A stretch of DNA of 39,182 bases from Nemertoderma westbladi (Eukaryota; Xenacoelomorpha; Nemertodermatida; Nemertodermatidae), in contig JAUCBJ010008269.1 of the NCBI GenBank assembly GCA_032718475.1, positions 1 through 39,182 of the forward strand. The letters are read 5' to 3'. Numbering within the stretch: position 1 is the stretch's first letter; every line of letters starts with the position of its first letter. The notes below the pieces were generated by a model that saw only the letters and a program-made list of their open reading frames with translations, made no database searches and was not told the origin of the DNA. Both the position numbers and the translations under genes were made by a program. Below are positions 6,816 through 17,741 of this stretch, in pieces.

Positions 6816-9800
6816 GTAGGTTATGTTCGATTCATCTTACTTTAATAATTTTTTTTAACAGCATTTTTTATTTTATCTAGAAGTCGTAACTGAAGTTTAT
6901 TTTCTATCGGGAATGTAATTCGCACGTTGTCAATTAAATCAGAGTTAGAGGCGACTATGATAATATTTGCTGATAGTTAATGAACTTAACTTAATCCAAA
7001 ATATATTTCTAACGTTGCTATCAACTTTAGGTCATTGGATGCCTTTATATGGGACAGTGCTGTACTGGATTATGAGACATCCAAAAACTGCGCTCTTAAA
7101 ACAGTTGGTGGCCTTTTTCATCGAACCGGATTCTCATTAGGTTAGATGTAATATATTTTATTCCAAAATTGTAACATTAGTCAATGCCGTTAGTATTAAC
7201 AGCGAGTTGTTATTTAGCACTGTACAACTTTAGAGGACATTGCAGAATTGTATTGGCCTGTACATTTAGTATTGTATTTGGTGTTATTGTTTACGTGGTA
7301 ACCATTGACGGCGTTAAGTAATGTCCACTAAGGGGACATTACTTAATGCCGTCATTGGTTGCCACGTAAACAATAGGTGGAAATTTGCCTGACAGCCAGA
7401 TAGGCCTACTGCATTACCTACCGGTAGGCGGGGTATAGCTATTAATAACCAGTAGCTAAATTATTAACATGGCTCCAAACGCCACCATAAATCTAAGCTA
7501 ACTTATTTATAACATAATTTATGTCATTTTTACATTTATTTATACAGCAACTAATATAATTTGTGCAGTTTCTATCACTTATAATATATATGTACAATCA
7601 TTTCGTAATGTTAAAATTTTGGAATAAAACTACATACATACTTGTTACAAACTACTTTACAGTGTTCTGATCCTCGTGGCTTTATTTTCACTCATTCTCT
7701 AACGTTCGTTCGTGTAACAATGCCACTCGGATCATCACACTGTAACGTGCTACTTTACACACAAGTATGTAAATAGTTATTATTATACATAATATTTATT
7801 AATATTATTAATATATTAGATATATTTTGTACTATATTACGGTAGGCTAATAACAATTAGTTTGACTTTTTTTTTTTTCTAGAGGCCACTAATATTATTC
7901 ATAATGATATAATCTATGTTTATACTGTACTGTAGTACTTAAAAAATGACTTTGGTTGAACACTTTTTATAGATAATGAAGTGAAAAACGGAATTCGCCA
8001 CGAACGGGGCGAATTCTTGAAAAAAAAGGCGAATCTATTTTTCCGCTTCATTAGACTATAGAAATGCTCTATGTTAGAACAAAGGTCAAATTATTAGCGG
8101 TTTAAAAAAACCATTAAAACTATTACAATTATTTTAATAAAATTATTAAAATTTGATATGAAGTGATAATATTGGGCACCAGTATCTCCCGGAAATATTC
8201 GTATGGTGGAACAGTCGACGATTTAATACAGATGTAAATGTAAAATAAAGTGATATATTAGGCGATTTCATACTAGTGTTTAAACGGGATCCCGATCCCG
8301 AAAAACTGGGATCCCGGTGAAAATGCAATCCCTGTCCCGATCCCAACATTTTTGGAACGGCATCCCGAAGTATAAATGAAGTAAATTTGTTGAATATCTG
8401 ATAAATAGTTGCAGCAGAACGGAAATGTTTTGATTATATCAAATTTATATTTCAGTAAACCATCCAGTAATCAATTACAAAATATTTTTAATATAACTTT
8501 ATCTGACTAATATTTCAGAAGTATAAGATAAAGTGGGTGTTACCCAAAACCCAACGGATATTCTAATAACTTTAGGGAAATTTAATACAAAATTGCAATC
8601 CCGATCCCGAAAAACGGGATCCCGAGAGTGATAATCCCGGTCCCGGGATCCCGTGAGTGATAATCCCGGTCCCGGGATCCCGAGAGTGATAATCCCGATC
8701 CTGGGATCCCGAGAGTGATAATTCCAGTCCCGGGATCCCGAGATTGATAATCCCGGTCCCGGGATCCCGTGAGTGATAATCCCGGTCCCGGGATCCCGAG
8801 AGTGATAATTCCAGTCCCGGGATCCCGAGATTGGTAATCCCGGTCCCGGGATCCCGTGAGTGATAATCACGGTCCCTATCCCGGAAATCCCGAAAAGTTA
8901 GATCCCGTTTAATCTACCACCCCCAACACACTGTGAGAGAAAGGAGTCACAAATAAAGTAGGCCCTATATTAATAAGTGTCATAATTAAATTAACATCCC
9001 ATTATAATGATATGAATAATTTTGTAATTATTTCTTAGCATTGCCTAAGAACAGCAGTTGGTCATCACGAATGTCTTCAGTGATTCTTAACTTCCATGAG
9101 GATGGGACCATGGAGAAACTCGACACCCATTGGATATCCTACCGGAAGTGTCCAACTGCGGAAGCGGAACCCGCCACTCTGGGAATCAAAAACATGGCGG
9201 GTGTGTTTGTTATTAAATATACCGGCATGGACACATAATTATAGTTGGAAGCCGAAAGAGATAAAAAAATATTGTTATAAAGTGAATTTCGCAATCTTTA
9301 CTACAGGTCTATAGGTTGGTCACTTTTGTTAGCTGATGCTGAATACATACTTGCCTTAGATCAACAAACCTTATTAAACATTTAGACTTAAATAAACCCT
9401 TACATGGACAGTTTTCTGAAACAACAAATATTTGGATAGAAACAAAAATTTTATTCTTAAATTGTTACTTTTTCGCTCGGATATACCAAAAAATCGAGAG
9501 GGAAAAAAAGTTTCACTTTTTCTGGGAAAAAAAGTAACCCATAGGATTGCATTGATTTTACTTTTTTTCCCGGCGAAAAAAGTAAAGTAAAATATTTTTG
9601 GTGGAATTTCTTAATATATATTACATACAGTATTATATTAAAATATTGAAAGAGCATCGGCGTAGAAAAGGTTTGCAAGTAATTTGAGCAAAATCCATCC
9701 ACAAACTCAAAAGTTATTGCAACTTAGTGTCTGCAAGGCGAACTCCAACACGGAATTCAATATCCAATATTGGTTTATGTTGTTAGGCGGCTCTCTAGTT

Positions 9801-11518
9801 ACGTGATAAATATTCGAGAACATTAAATTATTTTAACATTGAGTAAGGCAGCATCAGTAGTTGACGAATACAGTATTTGAATTGCAGTAACTATGGAAAC
9901 AATATAACAAAATACTGCAGTTCAATTTATTTTGTAACACAAGCAATAAAAAAGTACCAATTTAAGAATAAAATTACGTATTACATGGGGAAAAAACGTA
10001 GAACATTTTTTTTTTTCAATATTCTCTCGACCCTTTATTAACCTCGCTGACGCTCGGTAAATAAAATCCCTCGAGAATAATGAAAAAAAGTTCTACTTTT
10101 TTTTCCCATGTAATAAATAATTATTTTTAATTATGCATTATACATTACATATACCTTGGACATTATAGTATATATATACAATTATCATTACATATACATT
10201 ACCTACATTATAATATGTCAATAAATTAGGTCTCAGTTAAATGCAGCTCTGACTGTGATGTCGTTTACCTTTCAACTTAGTAGACCCTTACAACACAAAT
10301 GTAACGTTACGAGTATATATTTAGTAGACCCTTACAACTTAGTAGACCCTTACAACACAAATGTAACGTTACGAGTATACAGTATACTCAGTTGACATTT
10401 TATTTATTTATTTATAATATTGTCGTTCTATTATTTTTTAATATGTCAACTTATAGCGATCTTGTGAATAATACCTTTAAACGGTGAATATTTTTGTTGT
10501 AATATTTGATTTTCGGATGAAGTAGGCCCTATAAACTGTAAACGTGTCTTAGATAATACAATTTACAACTAGGCCTGCTGTATGTTACAGTATAATAATT
10601 AATATGTGTAGTGGTGATGTATTCATTAATTCTCATTTTTAGGAGTGTTTCTATTGACTGCCGGAGGAATAGCTACGGGAGTTATATTGGTATTCGTTGA
10701 AATGGCTTATAAGCGACATTTGGTAATAAAACAACAGAATGAGCTGGCCAGTACGGCCCTGAGTCACTGGAAAACTTCCGTTAATGTAAGTCAATGATCT
10801 GTAATGAAACACGACCGTGAGCTGTAGATTGAGATACAACAGACTAGCTATTAAGGCCATAAGTATTTTGGATAGCCATTATTGGCCTCACTTAAATCAC
10901 ACTAAAATTAATGTATTTTATATGATTAGCAAATGTTCTGTAATATTAAAGAGTTGTTCTAGAACATTGTGTATGTGAGGCGACTGAGAGCTGTGGCCAT
11001 TAGCGAACTATTATAATTATACTAGGGATGTTTTCCAAATGTTGCTGGTTTATTTGTGTGTGTGACGGAAGCCGTAATGATAATGATAATTATGTTTTAA
11101 ATGTAATGTTATACTCCCACTGTACACACACACAAAAGGAGATGGAGGGCGGTTCTGTTAGTTATGTTCATTCATAGCGGCTTGCAGCTGGCGTTTTCGA
11201 ATTAGCGACAGTGCTGCATGTGCTGCTGTTGTCTTGCAGCTAAATATTAACGGAGCATTTAGGCTACAGTTCTGCTGCACAACAAAATAACAAAAAAATA
11301 TTCAGAAAAAAACATTTGGTGGTGTAGTATAAAAGTTTTTTTATATTTAATTTCAGAGACGCTATCTACCAACAGCAGCTGTATCGCCCAACAGTGAAAA
11401 ACTTTGGCCTCAGGCCACTGGTAAAGTAGTAGTAGCAGTTACTGCCCGCCCCAGGACTAAGTCTTCAGATCAGTACAATGAATCTTTCAATATGACGTTT
11501 CGGAACACAGAAGTCTAG
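6684..11518 (+). CDS. GRIN1-like: 3' half of a GluN1-like NMDA receptor subunit gene (five exons, partial)
   Basis: Five exons (6684-6815, 7031-7140, 9039-9200, 10643-10785, 11357-11518) join in frame to encode the last 235 residues of an ionotropic glutamate receptor. All introns are GT-AG. GluN1-type landmarks are FGTVRGSAVEQYF, AFIWDSAVLDYE, WSSRMSSVIL, MEKLDTHWISYRKC, NMAGVFLLTAGGIATG and VFVEMAYKRH. The product would sit in the plasma membrane: the end of the S2 lobe binds glycine or D-serine in GluN1, TM4 follows, then a C-tail of about 75 residues. The Asp equivalent to rat D732 is kept, while the residue equivalent to S688 is Ala. The tail is unlike vertebrate C0-C2 beyond YKRH. Upstream exons are not found, so the gene starts left of the window or is 5'-decayed. 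All internal phases match, arguing for a live gene or a recent loss. Confidence 0.85.
7031..7140 (+). CDS. GRIN1-like: GluN1-like exon b (S2 lobe)
   Basis: The acceptor is CAACTTTAG. It encodes SLDAFIWDSAVLDYETSKNC, then ALKTVGGLFHRTGFSL. The Asp of WDSAV corresponds to the ligand-binding D732 of rat GluN1. The donor GTTAGA is weak but keeps phase with the next exon. Confidence 0.85.
7286..7374. repeat. 41-bp-arm hairpin in the intron
   Basis: Arms 7286-7326 and 7334-7374 are inverted copies with three mismatches around a 7-base loop. It is a small foldback, element or template-switch product, lying in the 1.9-kb intron of the GluN1-like gene. Confidence 0.85.
7974..8054. repeat. small foldback element
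   Basis: TAATGAAGTGAAAAA on the left and TTTTTCCGCTTCATTA on the right form imperfect inverted ends. Inside, GAATTCGCC and GGCGAATTC face each other. It fits a MITE-sized foldback. The remaining intron sequence from 7375 to 8280 is AT-rich and shows nothing else. Confidence 0.55.
8281..8911. mobile_element. TIR element with internal 29-bp minisatellite
   Basis: The ends TAAACGGGATC (8281) and GATCCCGTTTA (ending 8911) are inverted repeats. GGGATCCCG motifs recur near both ends. Between about 8603 and 8870 a 29-base unit built on GATAATCCCGGTCCCGGGAT repeats about nine times. No transposase is present. The open minus-strand frame across it is produced by the repeat. Confidence 0.6.
9039..9200 (+). 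CDS. GRIN1-like: GluN1-like exon c (end of S2 to pre-TM4)
   Basis: The acceptor is TTTCTTAG. It encodes LPKNSSWSSRMSSVILNFHE, then DGTMEKLDTHWISYRKC and PATLGIKNMA. It ends AACATGGCGG before GTGTGT; the G is completed by GA of the next exon. Reading through the donor would stop 12 codons later. Confidence 0.85.
9445..10125. repeat. dispersed repeat, copy 1
   Basis: It shares long stretches with 12225-12705: TTGTTACTTTTTCGCT near the left end, GAGCAAAATCCATCCACA in the middle, GGCGGCTCTCTAGT, and CGCTCGGTAAATAAA near the right end. Each end is itself a foldback: TACTTTTT against AAAAAGTA on the left, ACATGGGAAAAAA against TTTTTTCCCATGT on the right. No ORF of note. It lies in the intron between exons c and d. 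Confidence 0.65.
10275..10379. repeat. 44-bp direct duplication
   Basis: A segment running AACTTAGTAGACCCTTACAA to TAACGTTACGAGTATA occurs at 10275-10318 and again at 10336-10379. A partial third copy (TTTAGTAGACCCTTACAAC) lies between. Confidence 0.8.
10643..10785 (+). CDS. GRIN1-like: GluN1-like exon d (TM4)
   Basis: The acceptor is CATTTTTAG. It encodes GVFLLTAGGIATGVILVFVE, then MAYKRH and IKQQNELASTALSHWKTSVN. The first 23 or so residues are TM4. MAYKRH matches IAYKRH of GluN1 and separates it from GluN2/3. The donor is GTAAGT. Confidence 0.9.
11357..11518 (+). CDS. GRIN1-like: GluN1-like last exon (C-tail)
   Basis: The acceptor is TTTAATTTCAG, phase 0. It encodes RRYLPTAAVSPNSEKLWPQA to FNMTFRNTEV and the stop at 11516. 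I recognise no motif in this basic, Ser/Thr-rich tail. The exon is assigned from the splice signal, phase and position. Confidence 0.65.
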   Translation, partial: RRYLPTAAVSPNSEKLWPQATGKVVVAVTARPRTKSSDQYNESFNMTFRNTEV

Positions 11519-12224
11519 TGGGATCAGCCAATAGAGATGTTGTTCATCCACTTATGGGACCTACATCCTCCGTCAATGGAAATATTTGTGATTGTATCAA
11601 CATTCATAAATATTGGACCTGTGGTTTGGTTACTATTGGTCCACAGCGCTATTTCTATTGGGTGAAATACTACTGTACAAGATGAGAGGAAAGTAAATGC
11701 CACTGATTGGCCAGCTAATCTCGCCACTGATTGGTCCAGCTAAACACGCTACAATAATTGATATCGATATTGTGGATTACGGTTTTCACAATTTTACTAT
11801 TCGCCTTTGAACTTTTGGATGACTCGTTATTTATTTTTATGTTATATATATTATCAAAGTGTATTTAATATTTATAGCGACTCTTTTCTTTTTTACTATT
11901 CCCTAAAACATACCATATAATATAATATAATATACAAAGGCTTTGCTACCGCCAAACACATTTTTTATTCTTGCTTTATAATTATTGTTATATTAGAAAA
12001 AATCAAAATCAAAATTTGGACCCAAGACACAACTAGTATGATTCTTTGATTCAAGAACACCCAGAAATACCGTCATTGGAAACTAATAAATTGAATGATG
12101 ACCTATTAAACGGTAGTATCAATTTGGCATATCAAAACCAAAAGTCCCCAAAAGCTCCCAAAGGTCTCACAAGCGACTCAAATTATGAATCTTGGAGATA
12201 TATTTATATTATAGGTTTATATTA
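11519..12224. other. 3' flank of the GluN1-like gene
   Basis: AT-rich. A possible poly(A) signal AATAAA is at 12085-12090. I see nothing else. Confidence 0.3.
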
Positions 12225-12705
12225 ATTTTAATCTTAAATTGTTACTTTTTCGCTGGAATATACCCCAAAGTATTGTATTGATTTTACTTTTTTCCCAGCG
12301 AAAAACGTAAATATTTTTGGTGGAAAGAGCATCGAAGTAGAAAAGGTTTGCAAGTAACTTGAGCAAAATCCATCCACACACTCAAAAGTTATTGCAACTT
12401 TAGTGTTTGCAAGGCGAACTCCAAAACGAAACTCCATATACCATAGTTGCTATGTTGTTAAGCGGCTCTCTAGTAACGTAATTAATTATATTTATTTTGT
12501 AACACTATATCGTTCTATCTTTTATTAAAGAATTAAACAACAAACATGTACCACTTCAAGAGTAAAATTACGTTATACTTGGGGGAAAAACATTGAACAT
12601 TGTTATTTGAATATTCTCCCGACCCTTATTAACCTCTCTGGCGCTCGGTAAATAAAAGGCCCCGAGAATAGTGAAAAACGTTTTTTCCATGTAATAAATA
12701 AAAAT
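12225..12705. repeat. dispersed repeat, copy 2
   Basis: It is a shorter, diverged direct copy of 9445-10125 with the same order of shared blocks. The two copies flank the last two exons of the GluN1-like gene. From 12706 to 13330 I see no gene. Confidence 0.65.
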
Positions 12706-13330
12706 ATTAGTTTTCATTGACAGTTTGAATTAGGGTTAGGGCCGCCCCTATTAACTAACATAGAGAGCACGGTCTGCATACTATTCCATAGAATATATTT
12801 TTACACTCGATTTCAATGTTAGTACTGTCTTGTAATTTTCTGGAATTCAAGTTCTAATAATACTTTCCCCTCACACCTTCTAAACTTTAAATTTGTACGT
12901 GTTATTCAAGCAAGAATCATCATATTTGGACTCACGACATGTTAATATAACAGCTTTGAAGTTACATTAAGTAGGCTATGACTAAATCGTAAATGTTCAT
13001 AGTTTATGGAAGGTAGACCCCAGGACCCATCATTATAATACTTTGATGAATCACTCCATGAAGTCGGCGCCTAGGCAAATACGTAACTAAATCGTGCTGC
13101 CAGATAACCAGCTATAACTACAAAATGTGAACTTATTTTAACAAGATTGACGTGTACCAAATTTTCTATGAGAATTCCCCAAATTTATTCGGCATTTTAA
13201 AAAACATCATTCTAGTGCTTGTACTTCTCAGGCAAAGCAAAAAGTTAAGTAAAGTTTACTTATCACACCTGAGGCAACCCGAAAGCTCCTCTCTCTTTAC
13301 TATTACCTATATAAGGCATGGAGGGCCGGA

Positions 13331-13625
13331 GTGGACAATCTTGTACTTTGGCAGCCCCATGGAGAAAATAAGCATGGTGGTCAGCCCATGACTTTCTTGA
13401 GACGCATATTAAAGTACACTGGCCTTGAAGATGCGGATAATCTCGCGAAAGTCATGGGGATAGGGAGGTGTGGCGGTGCAATTTTGTTGATAAGCCGGCA
13501 TAGCATTCTTAATGCATTGGAGCATGACAATTGCGGATTGCATGGTGGTGACAAAATATTTTTGTTAAGCTGGCATAGAATCTCAATGTGCAGCTTCAAA
13601 GCAGCAGGCCGATTAGTAGTAGTAG
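13331..13625 (+). mobile_element. LINE family B 3' fragment
   Basis: It matches the ORF end of family B (NLVLWQPHG, GGQPMTFLRRILK). A second, diverged 3' end then follows before GCAGGCCGATTAGTAGTAGT. It is 5'-truncated. The flanking GCTCCCAGTAATTTAA (13631) recurs at about 27249, so it probably landed in another repeat. Confidence 0.65.
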
Positions 13626-14178
13626 TAGTTTTGCTCCCAGTAATTTAAATGGTTCTTAAAATTATACCAGTACATCGATATTCATGCATAAACAAAATGT
13701 TCTATAATAGGCCTATGGTGTATTTATAAATATAGTTAGTTAGTAGGCCTAGTAAATACTTTCCAGCGGGATTGTCTAAATATCCAATAGCCGGGAAAAT
13801 TTAATGAAAATTTAGAAAAGGCCACATTTGAAAACATATAGTCATTGGGGGTAAAAAAAACTGACCGCTTTGTGGGGTATACAATTTTCCACAATTTGCA
13901 TTTCACCAAAAAACATAAACACATTATTATGTGCAATACTGCGCGAAGTGGAAAACTTTATATTTTGAAAAAATATTTTTCGACGTAGGTATGTACTCAC
14001 TCCAACTCATCGCGTTTCTGACAATAAGACCTCAAATGCAGACGTGGGAAAGATGACTGTACTTGTATGTAACTGTACTTGGGAGTAAATGACTGACACC
14101 TATAACACTCCTGAAGATGCTGTTATCCGTAAAGACAGTTTTAGACGGATATGTTATATACTATGCCGGGAATAGAAA

Positions 14179-15082
14179 ATGATTCCATATAGGATTAGGC
14201 CTCACATAGAGAAACTACTGCGTAAGAGCCAAAACGGATTTCGACCAAATAGATCAACAATAGCTCAGATACTTGCGCTACGGAGACTGATTGAGGGAAT
14301 TAAGTCAAAGAATCTCCCCGCAGTCATGAATTTTGTGGACTTCAAGAAGGCATTCGACTCCATCCATAGAGGTAAAATGCTTGAAATCCTAAGAGCTTAT
14401 GGAATACCAGAAGTAATTGTTGCTGGCATTGGATTGTTATATTGTGACACAGAAGCGCAGGTACTCTCACTAGATGGTGAAACTGAATTTTTCACAATCC
14501 TGGCTGGGGTATTGCAAGGTGACACATTAGCACCATTACTGTTTGTAATTGTGCTGGATTACGCAATGAGGACGGCCACAAAGGGTGAAGATCTGGGATT
14601 CACACTTCAAGAACGCTGAAGTAGTAGATATCCGGCAACTACAGTCACAGAAACCGACTTTGCGGATGACATCGCCCTGCTCTCTAATACGCTAGCAGAT
14701 GCACAGCTTCTACTAAATAAAGTGGAGAGGGCTGCTAAGGAGGTTTGATTGCATATAAATGCTACCAAGACCAAATTCATGACCTTTAATGTTGATGGAA
14801 ACTTGACAGCCATTGATCATAATCAACTAAGGAAGGTTGACGACTTCCAGTACCTTGGATCATGGATAGAGAGTAGCAAAAAGGACATAGAAGTTAGGAA
14901 AGCAAAGGCTTGGGTAGCTCTACCAAAAATGGATACCATCTGGAAATCAGATTTCCCCAGGAACCTGGAGGCTAAGTTCTTTCGAGCCACAGTGGAAAGT
15001 GTATTTTTATACGCGGGTGAGACCTGGACACTGACTAAATCACTTGAACACCGAATTGATGGTTGCTACACAACACTACTAA
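14179..15082 (+). pseudogene. family A reverse transcriptase (broken)
   Basis: It covers the RT fingers-palm-thumb to the point of the nested insertion. The endonuclease half is absent through 5' truncation. The TGA at 14617 probably was CGA and that at 14746 probably GGA, both single changes. Catalytic Asp of motif A and FADD of motif C are intact. Confidence 0.75.
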
Positions 15083-15644
15083 GGGCAGCCTTGAATAGGC
15101 TTTCCAGGATTTGGAAGTCACCGAGAATTAATCGGAAACTTAAGGTCCGATTATTTAGAGCAGCAGTAGTTCCAGTACTCCTATATGGGAGTCCATGCTG
15201 GGCTCTAACTGCTGAGGACACCAAATCTCTGGATGGCACATTCACAAGAATGCTACCGCTACACCGGGTTCATTGTGTCAAGTACAATGCACACATCTCC
15301 AACCAGACACTATATAACATTGGAGGTGTCTCATTGGTTCCCCCAAGCTTGACACTAGAACAAAATCGCCTCCGCTTTGCAGGACATTGCTTTCGCCGTG
15401 AGGACCAGCCAGTGCATAATCTTGTACTTTGGCAGCCTCATGGAGTGAATAAGCATGGTGGACAGCCCATGACTTTCTTGAGACGCATCTTAAAGGACAC
15501 TGACCTTGAAGATGCGGATGATCTAGCAAATGTCATGGGTGATAGGGAGTTGTGGTGGTGCAATTTTGTCGATAAGCCGGCACAGCATTCTTAAAAATGC
15601 AGCTGCAATGCAGCATGCCGATCCTAGCAGTACTAAGGGCAGCC
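15077..15644 (+). mobile_element. LINE family B, nested in family A, with 14-bp TSDs
   Basis: TACTAAGGGCAGCC is at 15077-15090 and 15631-15644. The insert carries the last 170 or so residues of family B, from LNRLSRIWKSPRINRK through LLYGSPCWALTAEDTKSL and FAGHCFRREDQPVHNLVLWQ to FVDKPAQHS, a short 3' UTR and a GATCCTAGCAG tail. It joins family A in frame, so 14749-15594 is a chimera of two LINEs, not one gene. GGGCAGCC at the 5' junction is shared by target and element. Confidence 0.85.
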
Positions 15645-15970
15645 CTAAACATCAGCTGGAAACAACACATGACAAACGCCGAGCTTTATGGTACAATACC
15701 ACCTGTATCAACCACCCTCCGTGAACGCAGAAATTCAGTGGGCACTGCTGGCGAAGTAAAGACGAGGTCATACCAGATCTACTTCTCTGGCAACCAACTC
15801 ATGGAAAGCGTAGTCGTGGACGACCGGCCATAACATATATAGATCAACTTGAAAGGGATACTGAACTTGGGAGAAACGAAATTGCGACAACTATGGAGAA
15901 TCGGGAAGCCTGGAAGGATCTTATTTCCACTGTCCGAGTTCGCTCGACCTAGTAGTAGTATGCCGGGAAT

Positions 15971-17003
15971 TATCGTTAGGAAACAAAATTAAGTGACTGG
16001 ACTTGTCGATGTTTACGGGCTATTAATGCAATAAAGGCACCAAACAATAAAAGCGGATATGTAACATGGTAATGCTACCAATCCAAAATAAATTGCGGTT
16101 GAGCTTTGCGTAGTGATACTAAGACTAACTAAATTATTCTTCATATTACTAGTCGTTCTAATTAGGTAGGGATGTGAGTCAGAAAATGTTAATAAAGGAA
16201 ATTTCCTAGACATTTTTTTCGAAAATTTTCTATTTTATTAATTTATTATATAAAGTTAACCTTTAGTAATATATATTTACAGAAATATCCTCATATTAAT
16301 TGCTTAAAATAGGAATAATACGATTTGAACTAAAATTGTGACTTTGTGTTTTGTCAATTTCATTATTTACTATGTTTTATATTGAACGCAATTTCGGAAA
16401 TATTAATACATTTTCAATTTTAACTCTTTCACAATTTAATACCTCCTGCTATTTTGCCAGTTTATACAATTTTCTGAAAACACATCGGAAAACACAAGTA
16501 GAGTAAACACTAGAAACAAGTGATTCCTGCTTAATTAAAGACTTTGAAGTGGCCTATTTCTAATTAAGTTAAGACATAATATTGTCTGGAATTAGGGGTC
16601 TGATATTGCGCTTAATGCATTGAGTAAGACTATAGAGGCTGTTAACTTGCTACGGTTACAATTTGGCTCAGGACACCGCGTATAAATATTTGTGATATGT
16701 TATTTAAACTCAGTATAATATTATGAGTACATTATAGTGTCGGTAACTAAAAAAGTTTAAATTACAAAAAAGCCAACAGACAGACCAATGCAATTCAGAT
16801 TCCAGATTGTAATGGAAGGTACCCGAGGCAATCCAACACCAATATTAGTAGTCTAGGCACCTCATCTACCAGGCACTAGTCTGTTAGTGTGTTTTGAGAG
16901 TACCCCTCCAAAATAATAACTAACTAGTTAATATCAGCTGGACCGGTAACGAACATAAACCTTTGTTGTGCTACATTTATTTTATACTTTTCATACGGGT
17001 GAG
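15971..17003. other. no gene seen
   Basis: Very AT-rich, with many stops in all frames. I recognise no repeat family or RNA. Confidence 0.4.
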
Positions 17004-17136
17004 TACAAAACAAAGACTTTACTGCCCGTTCTGTACAAAACAAAGACTTTACTGCCCGTTCTGTACAAAACAAAGACTTTACTGCCCGTTCTGTACAAAA
17101 CAAAGACTTTACTGCCCGTTCTGTACAAAACAAAGA
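17004..17136. repeat. 30-bp minisatellite, 4.4 units
   Basis: The unit is TACAAAACAAAGACTTTACT followed by GCCCGTTCTG. Copies are identical, so it is young or homogenised. The 30-base period keeps frames open on both strands, which explains short repeat ORFs there. Confidence 0.95.
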
Positions 17137-17741
17137 GGTAAAGTCGCGTTAGGTCCCAAAGAGCGTTAGGTTCAGTTAAGTCATTTAAAGGAGCAGGTTA
17201 GTAAAGGAGCAGGTCACTGAGGCGTGTTGAACCAAAATAATAAAAAAAAGTTAACACATGAATATTATATAAGAATTACAAGATTATGCAGGTCTTTATA
17301 ATTGGGTCTTTAGACTTTGTTTTATACTCACCCATCTACATACGCTGTGCCGTTATTTTTATTAATGATGAGCATGAATTAAATATAAATATAAAATATA
17401 ACATCAACTTCATTAAATTCTAATTAACATCAGAGCCATTAAAACGATCCATTCCGCATTTGTTTTAGAATTATATTTATTATCGAATTAATAGTACTAA
17501 GTTAGGCCCAACGCAAAAAAAATAGTGAAAATGGTAGGAGTGTTCACAAAACAAACTAGATGCAGTGCCCTTACAATCTATAAGTTTATGCTACTCAACG
17601 GGATGGATGCTGTATGGAACTATCGATAGTTCAAAAATACTATTTGGGTGTTAGTACCGCTATTCTATAGTAATCACTACAAAATTCAGATAATCTAGCA
17701 AATTCAACAAATGTAGCCTAATGGTAATACAAATAATGTTG
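17137..17741. other. no gene seen
   Basis: AT-rich 3' flank of the minus-strand ATP synthase subunit e gene. TTTATT strings suitable as minus-strand poly(A) signals occur (near 17467), but the site is not defined. Confidence 0.3.

Larger units (their letters stand above)
14162..15970 (+). mobile_element. LINE family A, 5'-truncated, with 12-bp TSDs
   Basis: TATGCCGGGAAT at 14162-14173 and 15959-15970 brackets the element (14174-15958). One frame runs from 14179 through the RT domain: QNGFRPNRST, FVDFKKAFDS (motif A), GVLQGDTLAPLLF (motif B), TDFADDIALLS (motif C), DDFQYLGSWI, then GETWTLTKSLEHRIDGCYTT. Two in-frame TGA codons (14617, 14746) break it, and a family B copy is inserted at 15.08-15.63 kb. 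The C-terminal part resumes at 15645 as ISWKQHMTNAELYGTIPP. After a one-base frameshift near 15741 it reads LWQPTHGKRSRGRPAITYID and ends with a TAG that starts the (TAG)3 tail. It looks RTE-like and is dead. Confidence 0.8.

Noticed and set aside
8499-8870. 123-residue minus-strand frame of GSRDWNYHSRDP-type repeats
   Set aside because: Produced by the 29-bp minisatellite; no protein family resemblance.
12726-12740. Telomere-like TTAGGGTTAGGG
   Set aside because: Only two units, within chance for this sequence.
14749-15594. A single 281-residue gene
   Set aside because: It is a fusion of two LINE families created by a nested insertion with a clear TSD.
16924-17169. Repeat frames FCTERAVKSL and TKQRLYCP
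   Set aside because: Shadow of the 30-bp minisatellite.
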